Part shown: positions 21,725 to 30,849 of the stretch, one piece after another
How positions within the stretch are numbered: position 1 is the stretch's first letter
How the letters are laid out: each line of letters begins with the position of its first letter
Assembly (NCBI GenBank): GCA_025558095.1
Contig: JAIVFI010000032.1
Span: 310,001 to 374,000, forward strand
Reading direction: 5' to 3'
Source of the DNA: Hyaloraphidium curvatum
Lineage: Eukaryota; Monoblepharomycota; Hyaloraphidiomycetes; Hyaloraphidiales; Hyaloraphidiaceae
DNA: 64,000 nt
Notes under the pieces: model-generated
The model's input: only the letters and a program-made list of their open reading frames with translations
Database searches by the model: none
Told to the model about the DNA's origin: nothing
Translations under genes and position numbers: made by a program

Positions 21725-22324
21725 ATGCGACTGCCTTCGCTTCTCGTTCTGCTCCTCGCCGCGGCCCTCGTCGCGCTCGCCGCGCGCCCGGGTGCGGCCG
21801 CCCCTATCCCGACATCCTGCACCGCCAGCTACTATCGGAACTGCACGACCGGGTGCTGTTTCCAGGGAGCGTGCGCGCCGCACTCGGTCTGCTTCGGAAA
21901 CATAGCGCAACTACAATGCACTGCCAGCTCGTACACCCAGTGCGACTCGGGTTGCTGCTTCAACGGCCGGTGCTCGAAGAAGCGCAGCTGCTTCCCCGAC
22001 CCCGTCGACACTCCACTAGGCTCGTGCAACGCTTCGTTCGATCTTGGCCAGTGTCGCACCGCTTGCTGCGTCGACGGGCGCTGCCGCTCGCTCGGCCGCT
22101 GCCTCGGCCCCGGGCGCGCACCCAAGGCGTCACCATCCAAGCTCCGCTCCCGGCAGGAGACATCCTGCCCTCCGGATTATGCGTTGCTCTGCGGAGAGTG
22201 CGCGGCGCTGGCGGGCAACCCCGCGCTCTGCGGCAGCCTGGACGCGCTGACGGCCGCGATGCGCAACGAGCTCGCCGACGAAGGGGACATGCCGCAAGGG
22301 AAGACCGCCGTCTTGCCCGAGTAG
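21725..22324 (+). CDS. Small secreted protein with three CC-motif Cys repeats
   Basis: A 199-aa protein, start at 21725 (MRLPSLLVLLLA), with a clear signal peptide cleaved near AAAPIP. Residues ~30-135 contain three repeats with the pattern C-x(7-9)-C-x3-CC-x2-G-x-C-x5-C (C-TTGCCFQGAC; C-DSGCCFNGRC; C-RTACCVDGRC), a spacing expected to form a disulfide knot-like fold. A Lys/Arg-rich stretch and a separate C-terminal domain with C-GEC Cys follow. There is no GPI tail or membrane segment, so it is probably secreted. It could be a wall component, lectin-like module or effector-like protein. The sequence does not decide. Confidence 0.75.
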   Translation: MRLPSLLVLLLAAALVALAARPGAAAPIPTSCTASYYRNCTTGCCFQGACAPHSVCFGNIAQLQCTASSYTQCDSGCCFNGRCSKKRSCFPDPVDTPLGSCNASFDLGQCRTACCVDGRCRSLGRCLGPGRAPKASPSKLRSRQETSCPPDYALLCGECAALAGNPALCGSLDALTAAMRNELADEGDMPQGKTAVLPE

Positions 22325-22593
22325 CCCCGCGGCTGGAGTTGCCCGAGTTCGGATCAAAGGACGTCTCGAATGGGAGGGGCCGCGTCAACTGTTGTGACTC
22401 AAAACGTTGTGATTTATGCCGCAGTTATCTTTACAATCTTTAGATGTCGTGCGCCGGCGAGTTAGGGTAGGTGATTCCGATAGCGCGATGGTGGCCGCGC
22501 GGCCGGAGCGGGAGCCGTGGACTTCCGTGGCGCCGTCCCGTCCAATGCATAAACACCGCCGCCGAATCGGCGGTTCGCCACAGAGTCCCGGCG

Positions 22594-23547
22594 ATGGCAT
22601 CCCCAGAAGTGCAGGCCACCAAAGACCCGAGCGTGTGGGCCATCGACTGGCTTTCAACGCCTGCCGGCGCCATCCGCCTCGGCCGCGCCCGCACGGCGTT
22701 CCGCGGCCCCTCAACCCCGACCGTGCTCATAATCCCCGGCCGCGGCGACTCCCTCGAGCTGCGCGCCTGGGTTGCCGCCCGGCTAGCGCGAATGGGCGCC
22801 GACGTGGTCATGGCCGAGCACCTCGGCCAGGGCGGATCCCGGGCGCTTGGCAGGCACCCCGGCGCCGTGCACGTCGGCTCCTTTTCGCAGCACCTTGATG
22901 CCGTGGAGGCCGTGCTTGAAGGGATTAACGGTCCGGCGTACCTGCTCGCGCATTCGATGGGAGGGCTTCTTGCCGCGCACCTTCTCGCGAGGCACCCCGA
23001 CAGGTTCGCCGGTGCCGTGCTCACGTCGCCAATGTGGCGGTTTGCCGGAGTGCCGACGTGGCTGGCCGCTGCGTTGGCGAAGGTGGCCTTGTTGTTCGGC
23101 TGGGGAGATGAGTTCGCGCTCGGGGAAGGCCCTTTCTCGCTGCAGGCCTGCACGCAGATGCGCACCTCGGGCAAGACTGACAGGGACCAGCTCGTCGCCC
23201 TCGCCGCTTTCGCTACCGCCTATCCGGAGCTCGTGAGGGGCGGATCGACCTGGGGATGGACCGCCGCTGCCGCGGAGTACATGACCGCTCTCGGATCCCT
23301 GGACCTGGGAGCGGTCCGCTGCCCCGTGCTGGTCTTCAAGTGCGCCGAAGATGCCACGGTGGACCTCGGCATCATGGATGCGGTCGCGGCCAAGTTCGCG
23401 AGGGGCACCTGCCTGGCGCTCCCGGGCGGACACGACCCTTTCTTTGGCAACCGCTCAGTGAGGGAGGAGCTTTGGGCTGCGATCGAAAAGACCTTCTCTC
23501 TGCCAGTCAAGAACTACGACGCCTCGATGCCGATTCTTCGCCTGTAA
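22594..23547 (+). CDS. Alpha/beta hydrolase (S33 / lysophospholipase-like)
   Basis: A 317-aa serine hydrolase, start at 22594 (MASPEVQ), single exon. The oxyanion segment is IIPGRGDS (~47-53), the nucleophile elbow is AHSMGG (Ser121), the acid is probably the Asp in CAEDATVD, and the base is His in PGGHDPFFGN near the C-terminus. Order and spacing match the serine aminopeptidase S33 group, which includes monoacylglycerol lipases and PldB-type lysophospholipases. No signal peptide is seen, so it is likely cytosolic or lipid-associated. Substrate cannot be fixed from sequence. An open frame continues upstream to 22471 but lacks similarity and is treated as leader. Confidence 0.85.
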   Translation: MASPEVQATKDPSVWAIDWLSTPAGAIRLGRARTAFRGPSTPTVLIIPGRGDSLELRAWVAARLARMGADVVMAEHLGQGGSRALGRHPGAVHVGSFSQHLDAVEAVLEGINGPAYLLAHSMGGLLAAHLLARHPDRFAGAVLTSPMWRFAGVPTWLAAALAKVALLFGWGDEFALGEGPFSLQACTQMRTSGKTDRDQLVALAAFATAYPELVRGGSTWGWTAAAAEYMTALGSLDLGAVRCPVLVFKCAEDATVDLGIMDAVAAKFARGTCLALPGGHDPFFGNRSVREELWAAIEKTFSLPVKNYDASMPILRL

Positions 23548-23930
23548 TAGTGCTGCGGATGCAGACATACGCGTTCGGACTTCGGCTTGCCAACCCTGGC
23601 CAGTTTGGACGAGGCCAACGGCGGCTAGGACGACGGTGCAGATCAGCCAATCTTTGGCATTTAAATTGCTTCCGTAGTCTTATGTAAGAGCTTGGGCGGA
23701 ATTCAAGTGAGGTGACGTCTCCAGAAGCCCAGCGCAACGGCACCTCTCCAAACCGCTCTCGTAAGGCGAATCCCGGCAGGAGATTTTGCGGAGCTCTGGA
23801 TCAAGAAAAGGGCCCGCGACTGTTCCCTCTTGTGATCGTTGCGGGGGTTCGGGGGCCACCGATCCGCGTGCGCACGGATTCCGTGTTGTGTCGACCCGCG
23901 TCGATTTCACCGCTCCCCCGCAAACACACG
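23548..23930. other. Intergenic region, nothing recognised
   Basis: This 383-bp spacer has somewhat lower GC than its neighbours around 23640-23690. It carries terminator/leader sequence for the flanking same-strand genes. I see no RNA gene, repeat or conserved coding frame. Confidence 0.35.
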
Positions 23931-24563
23931 ATGAGGCTCGCGATTTTCGGCGGCACCGGCAAGACCGGCCGCCTCGTTGTCGAGCGCGCGCTCGCCGCCG
24001 GCCACGAGGTCCGCATGCTGGCGCGGTCGCCGGACAAGGTCGCGCTGAAGGACCCCAGGCTCACTGTCGTCGCGGGCCAACTGTCGGACTGGGAGCGCGT
24101 TGCCGAGACCGTCCGCGGGACCGACGTCGTGATTTCCGCGCTGGGGCCCACGCACAACAAGCCGACGTTCGACGTGTCGGCCGGGATGGCCAACATTGTA
24201 GCGGCTATGAAGCAGGAAGGCGTCAAGCGGATCGTGGCCACTGCGGGGGCCGGCGTGCCGGATCCCGGCGACAAGCCGGGCTGGATGGACGCGGTGGTCG
24301 TGTTCATGCTCAAGCGGCTGCAGGGCAACCTTCTGGCGGACGTCACCAAGGCCGTCGAGATCCTGCGCGGCTCGGGGCTGGACTACACCGTCCTGCGGGC
24401 GCCCATGCTGACGGACGACGCCCCTACGGGCTCGGTGCGCCTCGGCGCGGTCGGAAAGGACATTGGCGTCAAGCTAACGAGGGGCGATTTTGCGGCCGAG
24501 CTCTTCAAGCAGGCCGTAGAGAAGTCGAGCTGGATCGGGAAGGCACCCGGCATTTCGAATTAG
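23931..24563 (+). CDS. NAD(P)-binding atypical SDR (biliverdin-reductase-B-like)
   Basis: A 210-aa Rossmann protein, start at the ATG at 23931, single exon. The dinucleotide loop GGTGKTG lies at residues 7-13, the basic residues after strand 2 (MLARSPDK) favour NADP(H), and VVISALGP ends strand 4. LDYTVLRAPMLTDD marks the substrate-side loop of the NAD(P)H-binding (NmrA/SDR_a5) group. Length is typical of flavin reductase/biliverdin reductase B-like proteins. Activity may be a reductase or a redox sensor. No classical YxxxK is present, as expected for the atypical group. Confidence 0.88.
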   Translation: MRLAIFGGTGKTGRLVVERALAAGHEVRMLARSPDKVALKDPRLTVVAGQLSDWERVAETVRGTDVVISALGPTHNKPTFDVSAGMANIVAAMKQEGVKRIVATAGAGVPDPGDKPGWMDAVVVFMLKRLQGNLLADVTKAVEILRGSGLDYTVLRAPMLTDDAPTGSVRLGAVGKDIGVKLTRGDFAAELFKQAVEKSSWIGKAPGISN

Positions 24564-25042
24564 TGGATCAGCAGAAGGAGATATCGAGGCCGTGCCTATA
24601 GAACCGTTGTATGGGCACATTTCGAGGAACATGGAAGAGACGATAGCGCAGACATCAATCTGGCAACTTCAGTCGACGAGAGTTCGCTAGGTTCAGTCGC
24701 GCTAGGATGAAGGTCGTAGGATCCGCCTCCTGATGGGACATGCGGATGCGGTCTATTGGCCGTAACACCGAGGGTCCTGCCCCGCGGGAGAAACGTCGTG
24801 AACCCCGAGGAGCTCATTCGCGTAAACGCCTCAGCGTCAACCATCTGGGTCACGTGTAGGGCGGCAAAGGCAATAACAACCGCAGGAGATGTCGGATCCA
24901 AATGATTGCTCGGCGATTACTTGGACGAGCGGCGACTGCAGGATTCCACGTGGGCCGTCCCAGGCGGCGCGCTCGATCGCGACCACGCACTCCATGCGTT
25001 CGAACCGTCGCACTGTCGGGGCCCGCTGGACGCGTTCTTCCG
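24564..25042. other. Intergenic region, nothing recognised
   Basis: This 479-bp stretch lies between the NAD(P)-binding gene and the second orphan membrane protein. An open frame in phase with the membrane protein reaches back to 24902, but it looks like a basic, non-conserved leader. No RNA gene or repeat is seen. Confidence 0.35.
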
Positions 25043-26566
25043 ATGGACGAGGGGCACAAGGAGGAGCCCGGCGGGCCTCCCGCGGGCCCCACCGCGGCCG
25101 ACTGGATGGCGGTCCTCCCTCTGCCGCCGGCGCCCCCGCAGAAGCGCTTCGCGCGGCCGTCCCCCGCGGACCCGGCGGCGGCCCTGCGCGCCGAGCGGCC
25201 CCTCACGCTCGAGACGCTCCTCGCGGATCTGCGCCGCTTCAGCTCCTCGCTGGCGCTGGCCGTCCGGATACAGCTTCTCATAGGCCCCTGGGCACGTCGC
25301 GTAGTCCTACGCGCGATGGTGGGCACGGTGCTTGCCGGTGCCCTGTCTGCGGTTCCGTTCGTGTTTGGCGGAGGCGCGGTGTTCGCCCTGCCTCAAATGG
25401 TGGTCGGCACTGTCGCGCTGAACCTTTTCGCCCTCGCAATGTGGGGGATAACGGCCCTGGCAGTGTACCGCGCCGCCTTCGCGGCGGCATCGGGCGCCCC
25501 TGCCGCATCTGCTCCCAGGGACTTCTCCGCCCTCGGTGTAGCCGGGCTTGCTCGCTGGATTGAGGCACTTGGCCCCTCCAATCAGCCTTCGGTGCTGCTC
25601 GAGCATGACGCGAAGGACCCGCCAGGCATGTGTCCCTGCGCAGAGCCATCCTGCTCCGGAAAGCTCCCAGCCCGCGCGGCCGCGCTGCGCTGGCTCGAGA
25701 TTGTCTCCAAAACCGCCCTACTTCTGGTGTTTCAGACTTTCGTCCTCTGGACGCCGCTAGCATCGCCCGTCTACGCTGCAACAACCTGGACCACACCGTG
25801 GAGCATTGTTCTTGGCTGCCTCGCCGTGCTAGGGGCGCTCAGCTTCTCCATCCCGATCTCCCTCGGACGGTTCACGACGAACCTTGCGCTCCTACAGCTT
25901 GCACACCGCGTGGACCGCCGCGCCGTCCAGCTCGCATTGACCGACCTGCTTGACCGCTACCACGCCGCCGCAACCGGCACGGCACCGTGGCATCCGCGCG
26001 CGCCCGAGCCCTATACCACCACGCACGCGCTGCTTCTTTCGGCGTGGAACCGGCGCCTTTCGACCTTCAATTCCTCCGTCTCTTTCATCTTTGGCCTCGC
26101 CGCGGCTGCCATCGCGGCCGCGGCCAACGCCATCGCCGGCGGGTGCATCCCCGCCGTCTACATCGCCTACTGGGCCTACGCCGGCGTGATCAACCTCTTT
26201 GACCTCGTCAACGTCGCCGCCGCCAACGCCCAAGTCTCGGACATTGGCGAGCTCTACGCCGACGCCGCGCGGGAGCTCGCAGAGACGCACCGCGACGCCG
26301 CCGCGGCAGGGGCAGCTGCGGACACCTCCCCGGCGCGGACCGCGGCCGACCCCGCGCTGCTGGTCGCCATGCGCGCCGATGCCGCCGTTCTGGCGACGTA
26401 CGAGGATGTGGACAGGTTCAGGACGAGGTTCCTGGGCTTCGTGGTGACCTACGGCGCGGTTAGGACGATCGTGGTGACCGCCGTGACCCTGGCGGTGGCG
26501 CTCTACTCCGTAGTCCGCGGTCTGGGCGTTTTCGTCACATTGGAGACCATGTGTCCGACGAGGTAG
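25043..26566 (+). CDS. Orphan multi-pass membrane protein, copy B
   Basis: A 507-aa single-exon paralogue of the protein at 14250-15786. Start at 25043 (MDEGHKEEPGG), chosen because the acidic beginning parallels copy A. Conserved landmarks are ADWMAVLPLPP near the N-terminus, a Cys patch CPCAEPSCSGKLPARA in place of CPC-x-CCGAIPAR, the WTTPWS loop, AVQLALTDLLDRY, and the C-terminal RFLGFVVTYGAVRT block ending VFVTLETMCP. About seven hydrophobic segments are visible. Intergenic distance to copy A is ~9 kb with unrelated genes between, and copy B lacks copy A's intron. The pair therefore looks like an old duplication. Family and function are unknown to me. Confidence 0.8.
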   Translation: MDEGHKEEPGGPPAGPTAADWMAVLPLPPAPPQKRFARPSPADPAAALRAERPLTLETLLADLRRFSSSLALAVRIQLLIGPWARRVVLRAMVGTVLAGALSAVPFVFGGGAVFALPQMVVGTVALNLFALAMWGITALAVYRAAFAAASGAPAASAPRDFSALGVAGLARWIEALGPSNQPSVLLEHDAKDPPGMCPCAEPSCSGKLPARAAALRWLEIVSKTALLLVFQTFVLWTPLASPVYAATTWTTPWSIVLGCLAVLGALSFSIPISLGRFTTNLALLQLAHRVDRRAVQLALTDLLDRYHAAATGTAPWHPRAPEPYTTTHALLLSAWNRRLSTFNSSVSFIFGLAAAAIAAAANAIAGGCIPAVYIAYWAYAGVINLFDLVNVAAANAQVSDIGELYADAARELAETHRDAAAAGAAADTSPARTAADPALLVAMRADAAVLATYEDVDRFRTRFLGFVVTYGAVRTIVVTAVTLAVALYSVVRGLGVFVTLETMCPTR

Positions 26567-26822
26567 AGTGTGGAATTTGCCTGCGTAAGGTATCCCGACG
26601 GCCCAGAAAAAGTCTAGTAAATATGCCTCCAAGTATCGGGAGATCGGCGTCCTGTCCGAATCCCCGATCGTCTTTGGGCGGCGCGCCCGATCGTAGTTGA
26701 GCCGACAAGCAGCCGCTCGTCCCCGGTCACTCGACGCCCGCTCTCCCCTCGGAGAAACCTCCTGCACCGGCCGCCCACCTTCCTCCCCCCCGGCCCGACC
26801 GTCCCGCCCCCGCCCCGCCGCG

Positions 26823-27689
26823 ATGGCCCGCGTCTACTCCCACGAGGAGCTCTACAAGGTTTCGGGGTCCCTACCGGCGAACGGCCGCCCCCCGCTGACC
26901 GTGCCCCGCCGCAGCTCGTCAAGACGTGGATAAAGGAGGAAGAAGGTTGGTCGCTGCAGAACCAGAGGGATGGGCTTGTCATGCACAGGTGGGGGCCGGC
27001 CCCCTTGGGGGGTTACTCCGTTGAAGGGTCTGACGGGCGCTCCACCCCGCGCCGGGTCAAAGCAAGCCGATGAACGGGCTGGCCATCGCGTGCTACAGGA
27101 TCGCCGATACCGGGTTGGAGAAGGGGAAGGATGCCAAGAAGATGGTGGACCACATGGTGGGCGGCCGCCGGTTCCTGGCCGGATCGAAGGGGCCGCTGAC
27201 CGTTCCGGCCAGGTCGGGATGAGGGAGAAGGAGTGGAAGGAGCTCGACGCGTCCACCAAGGTCTGGAAGCTCCTCGATTCCAACGCCGAGCGCGACGTCA
27301 TCTACCAGTGCAACTCGCTGCCCTGGCCGCTCTCGAGCCGCGAGTTCCTGGTGGAGCGGAGGCGGTTCAGCGACGACGAGGGAGAGTTCCTCGTCGTGCT
27401 GGATGCCGAGGGCGTCAGCGGGGCGCCGTCGGAGAAGGGGGCGGTCAAGGCGCGGAGCGTGATCAACGTCAACGCGGTGGGCGGTGCTGCGGCGCTCTCC
27501 TGGGGAAGGGGAGGACTGAAATTGCGCCGCCGTGGGTTCGGTTTCCAGTTCCTCAAGGTCGACGGCGGCACCAAGATCTTCCGGTTCGTCCAGATCGACC
27601 CGGCGGGCTCGATCCCGTCCTTCGTCGTCAACGCCAAGGCCTCCGACTTCATGGACGACGTCCTCAAGTTCAAGAAGTTTCCGGGGTAG
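26823..27689 (+). CDS. START-domain lipid-binding protein
   Basis: A 226-aa protein almost wholly made of one START (StAR-related lipid transfer) domain. Exons: 26823-26858, 26915-26988, 27063-27156, 27213-27689. The second join rebuilds a Ser codon, and the third restores DHMVGMREKEWKELDASTKV, the region of the family consensus (r-x-kWD). SLPWPLSSREFLVER matches the conserved P-x-S-x-RDfv block, and the C-terminal helix ends VLKFKKFPG. START domains carry a single sterol, ceramide, phosphatidylcholine or other lipid between membranes. No targeting sequence or second domain is seen, so it is likely a cytosolic lipid carrier. Ligand is unknown. Confidence 0.85.
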
Positions 27690-27949
27690 CGTCGGTGTTC
27701 TTGGGGCGTGGGCGGAAAGTGGGAGCCGCGGGGTGGAGGTGGGCGGAAAGTGCGACGGTCGATACTCGAAAGTGCGAGCGGGGTGCCCGATGCTTCGATG
27801 TACGTCCTCGCTAATCTATCGAATGTCAAGTTCCTACTGTCGACGAAGGACGGCTCTCGTCCCGACAGCGGTAGTGCCCCTTGTTGGGGCCTCGATTGGT
27901 GGTTGCGAAGGCGACCCACCGCACTTTTGACCGCCGAGGAGGCGGCCCG

Positions 27950-30790
27950 ATGGCCAAGCCTCCTGCGCCGGACCCGCGGCATTCGCACGGGTCCGACGCG
28001 TCGGAAGCTGTGCCGAACGGCGGCGCGTCCGGCGGCGCGGCGGCGGACGACGGTGCGCGGCGGCGTCGCAATGCCGACCCCTCGCGGGGCCCGTCTTCCC
28101 GCGTCGATTTCCGGTTCTCGGCGGACTCGGCGGACCTGGGCGACGCGGATCTGCCGGCGGCCGACGAGCCGCTGCCGCGCTACGAGTCGGGGTTCCTCCC
28201 GGCGATGGCGCTCGGCGTCGACGCGGACGCCGCGCGCGCCGCGCTGCTCGCCTCGCCGCCGCCGGCCGCCGTCGTGTCGCCCGAGCTGTACGCCGAGCAG
28301 CCGCGCGGGCTGGCGCCGAACCGCTACCCGACGATCGACTGGGTGCGCGACGGCATGCTCGACCGCAGGAGGCGCCGCGCAGAGTTCGTCGCCGCGCGCA
28401 CGTCGGTGGCGCCGACGCTCTCCGCGTGGGCAATCGGCGCTGCGGACGCCGCCCGCCCGTGGGCAGCAGCGACCCTGGCCGGCCTGATGACCGGCCTGCT
28501 CGCCGCCTCGGTCGCCGTCTTCACGGCGTTCCTGGTCGACGTCAAGACCGGCGTGTGCCGCGCGCTCATCTCGGACGGCCGCAAGGGCTGGTACCTCCCC
28601 AAGCGCGCGTGCTGCCTCGGCGCCGTCGACGCCGACGCAGGCGACTGCCCCGAATGGCAGCCGTGGTCGGAGCTCCTCGGCGTGCCGGGCTCGTACCTCG
28701 CGGACTACGGCGCCTTCACCGCCTTTTCGGTCCTCTTTGCCATGGTCTCCTGCCTGTGCGTCGTCACCTTGGCGCCGTGGGCCGGGGGCGAGGGCATCCC
28801 GGAACTCAAGACGGTGCTCGGCGGCAACCGCATCCCCGGCCTGCTCTCTCCGACCACGCTGCTCGTCAAGGCCGCCGGCCTGCCGCTGGCCATCGGGTCG
28901 GGGCTTTCGGTCGGCAAGGAGGGCGCGCTGATCCACGTCGCAGCCTGCCTCGGCGGCCTCGCGCTGCGCCTGGTGGGCGGCGCGAGCTCCGAGAGCCGCA
29001 ACCGCGAGATGCTCTCGAGCGCGGCCGCGGCGGGGATCGCCGTGGCTTTCGGCGCCCCCATCGGCGGCGTCCTTTTCTCCCTCGAGGAGGTATCGACGTT
29101 CTTCCCGCTCAAGACCGTCTGGCGGAGCATGCTCTGCGCCATGGTCGCCGCCGTGACGATGCAGATCATGGACCCGTACCGCGGGAAGCGCGTCGTTTTC
29201 GAGGTGCTCGGCCAGGGCGAGGCGGACTGGAAAATGTTTGAGCTCCCCGCCTTTATCGTGCTCGGCGCCATCGGCGCCGCCTACGGCGGCTTCTTCATCA
29301 GCGTCAACATGAAGGTGCAAGCCTGGCGCGAATGGCTCTACGCCCCCGCCCCCGCACCGCCGCAGCGCGATCCCCGCGCCCCCGCCCCCCCACCGCGCTC
29401 CCCCTTCCTCACCCCCCTCCTCGACGCCTTTGCCCTCGCCCTCCTCACCGCCGTGCTCTTCTACCCCTCACCCCTCACCCGCCTCGACGACCTCCGCGTG
29501 CTCGAGCTGCTCTTCCGGGACTGCCCCGAGCCCGGCTCCACCCTCGCCCCCGCGGACCCGCTCTGCCCCGCCGGCCCCGTCGCCCGCACCAAGCTCTTTG
29601 TCGTGCTCGCGCTCACCGCCTCCCTCAAGACCTTCCTGACCGCCGCCACCTACTCCCTCCCCGTGCCCTCGTCGGTGTTCATCCCCGGGATGGCCGTCGG
29701 CGCGCTGCTCGGCCGCGCGGTGGGGATGCTGGTGCAGGGGTCGGCGGCGGGCGGGGGCGCGTGGTTCGGCGAGTGCCGGCTCAAGCCGGACGAGGAGTGC
29801 GTGGGTCTGGGACGGTACGCCCTGCTGGGCGCGGTGGGGGCGCTGGGCGGGATCACCAGGTTGACGGGTGGGTACCGCGCGCGCCGCGGACGTCCCGCCC
29901 TTCCCTGACCTGACCGCGTGCATGCCGCAGTCTCGCTCGTGGTCATCATGTTCGAGCTCACGGGCCAGCTCTCCCTCGTCGTGCCCTCCATGGTCTGCCT
30001 CGTCTCGGCGCGCATCGCCTCGGACCTCATGGGCATCCGCCGCGGCTTCGCGGACGAGTGCATCCGCGCAAAGGGGTACCCGTACCTGGACCCCAACGAC
30101 GACAGGGCGCCGCAGGGGGAGGTGCGGGACTGCATGACGCCGCTGGAGGAGCTGGTGACGCTGCCGGCGCGGGGGGAGCCGGCGGAGAGGGTCGGGGAGA
30201 AGATGGGGAGGGGGTACCACGGGTTCCCCGTGGCGGACGGGGAGCTGATGGCCGGGTGGGTGCAGGCGGCGGACGTCAGGAGGGTGCTGGACGGGCTGCA
30301 GCTCGCCCCCGGGGCGTGGGTGAGGTTCGACGGGCGGGGCAGGACGAACGGGAGGAGGGTGTGGGTCGGCGGGGCGCCGGTCTACGTGGAGGAGGAGGCG
30401 GGGGACGGGGAGGCGATCGAGATGGTGGGGGATGCGGGGGTGGGGAGGGTGCGGGCCGCGGACCTGGCGAGCATCGTCGATCCCGCGCCCATCACGCTGA
30501 ATCCGCACCTGCCCGCGGCGGTGGCGGTGGACCTGTTCCGCAAGGTCGGTCCGCGGTGCGTGGTGGTCACGCGCAGGGGGAGGCTGAGGGGAGTGCTGAC
30601 CAAGAAGGACCTGCTGGTGGTCCTGGACTCGATGGATGCGGAACCGGAAGCCGAGGAGGGGATGGACGAGGAGGAGAGGGAGATTGCGGGGACGGTCGGA
30701 GGCGAGGAGCGGTCGTGGTGGGAGAGGCTGACGGGGCAAGGTGTGGGAGCGGACGAGATACCGCTTGTACGAGGCGGGCGCGGGGAGTGA
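27950..30790 (+). CDS. CLC-family chloride channel/antiporter with CBS domains
   Basis: A 925-aa CLC protein. Exons: 27950-29867 and 29931-30790. The join gives TRLTVSLVVIMFELTG, a conserved CLC block. Start at 27950 (MAKPPAPD). The ~18-helix core contains the gating glutamate motif GKEGA (Glu324), the LFSLEEV segment carrying the proton-glutamate of exchanger-type members, and PSSVFIPGMAVGALLGR (third filter motif). The first filter motif reads GGEGIPE, so Glu281 sits where GSGIP normally has Ser. The C-terminal ~260 residues hold two CBS domains (CMTPLEELVTL and GRVRAADL to KKDLLVVLD). Presence of both glutamates suggests a 2Cl-/H+ exchanger of endomembranes like ClC-3/7 or Gef1. Ion specificity is uncertain because of the substitution. 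Confidence 0.92.
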
Positions 30791-30849
30791 TACATCTTGA
30801 TACCGAGGCGAGGAGTGTTGAAGAGCAAGCGTCCGTCTATCGGCGGTGG

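Noticed and set aside
27302-29320. Long antisense open frame (672 codons) over the CLC and START genes
   Set aside because: It is a shadow of high-GC coding on the other strand. Composition is repetitive (Arg/Gly/Ala), no family motif is seen, and the plus-strand reading gives clear CLC and START motifs.
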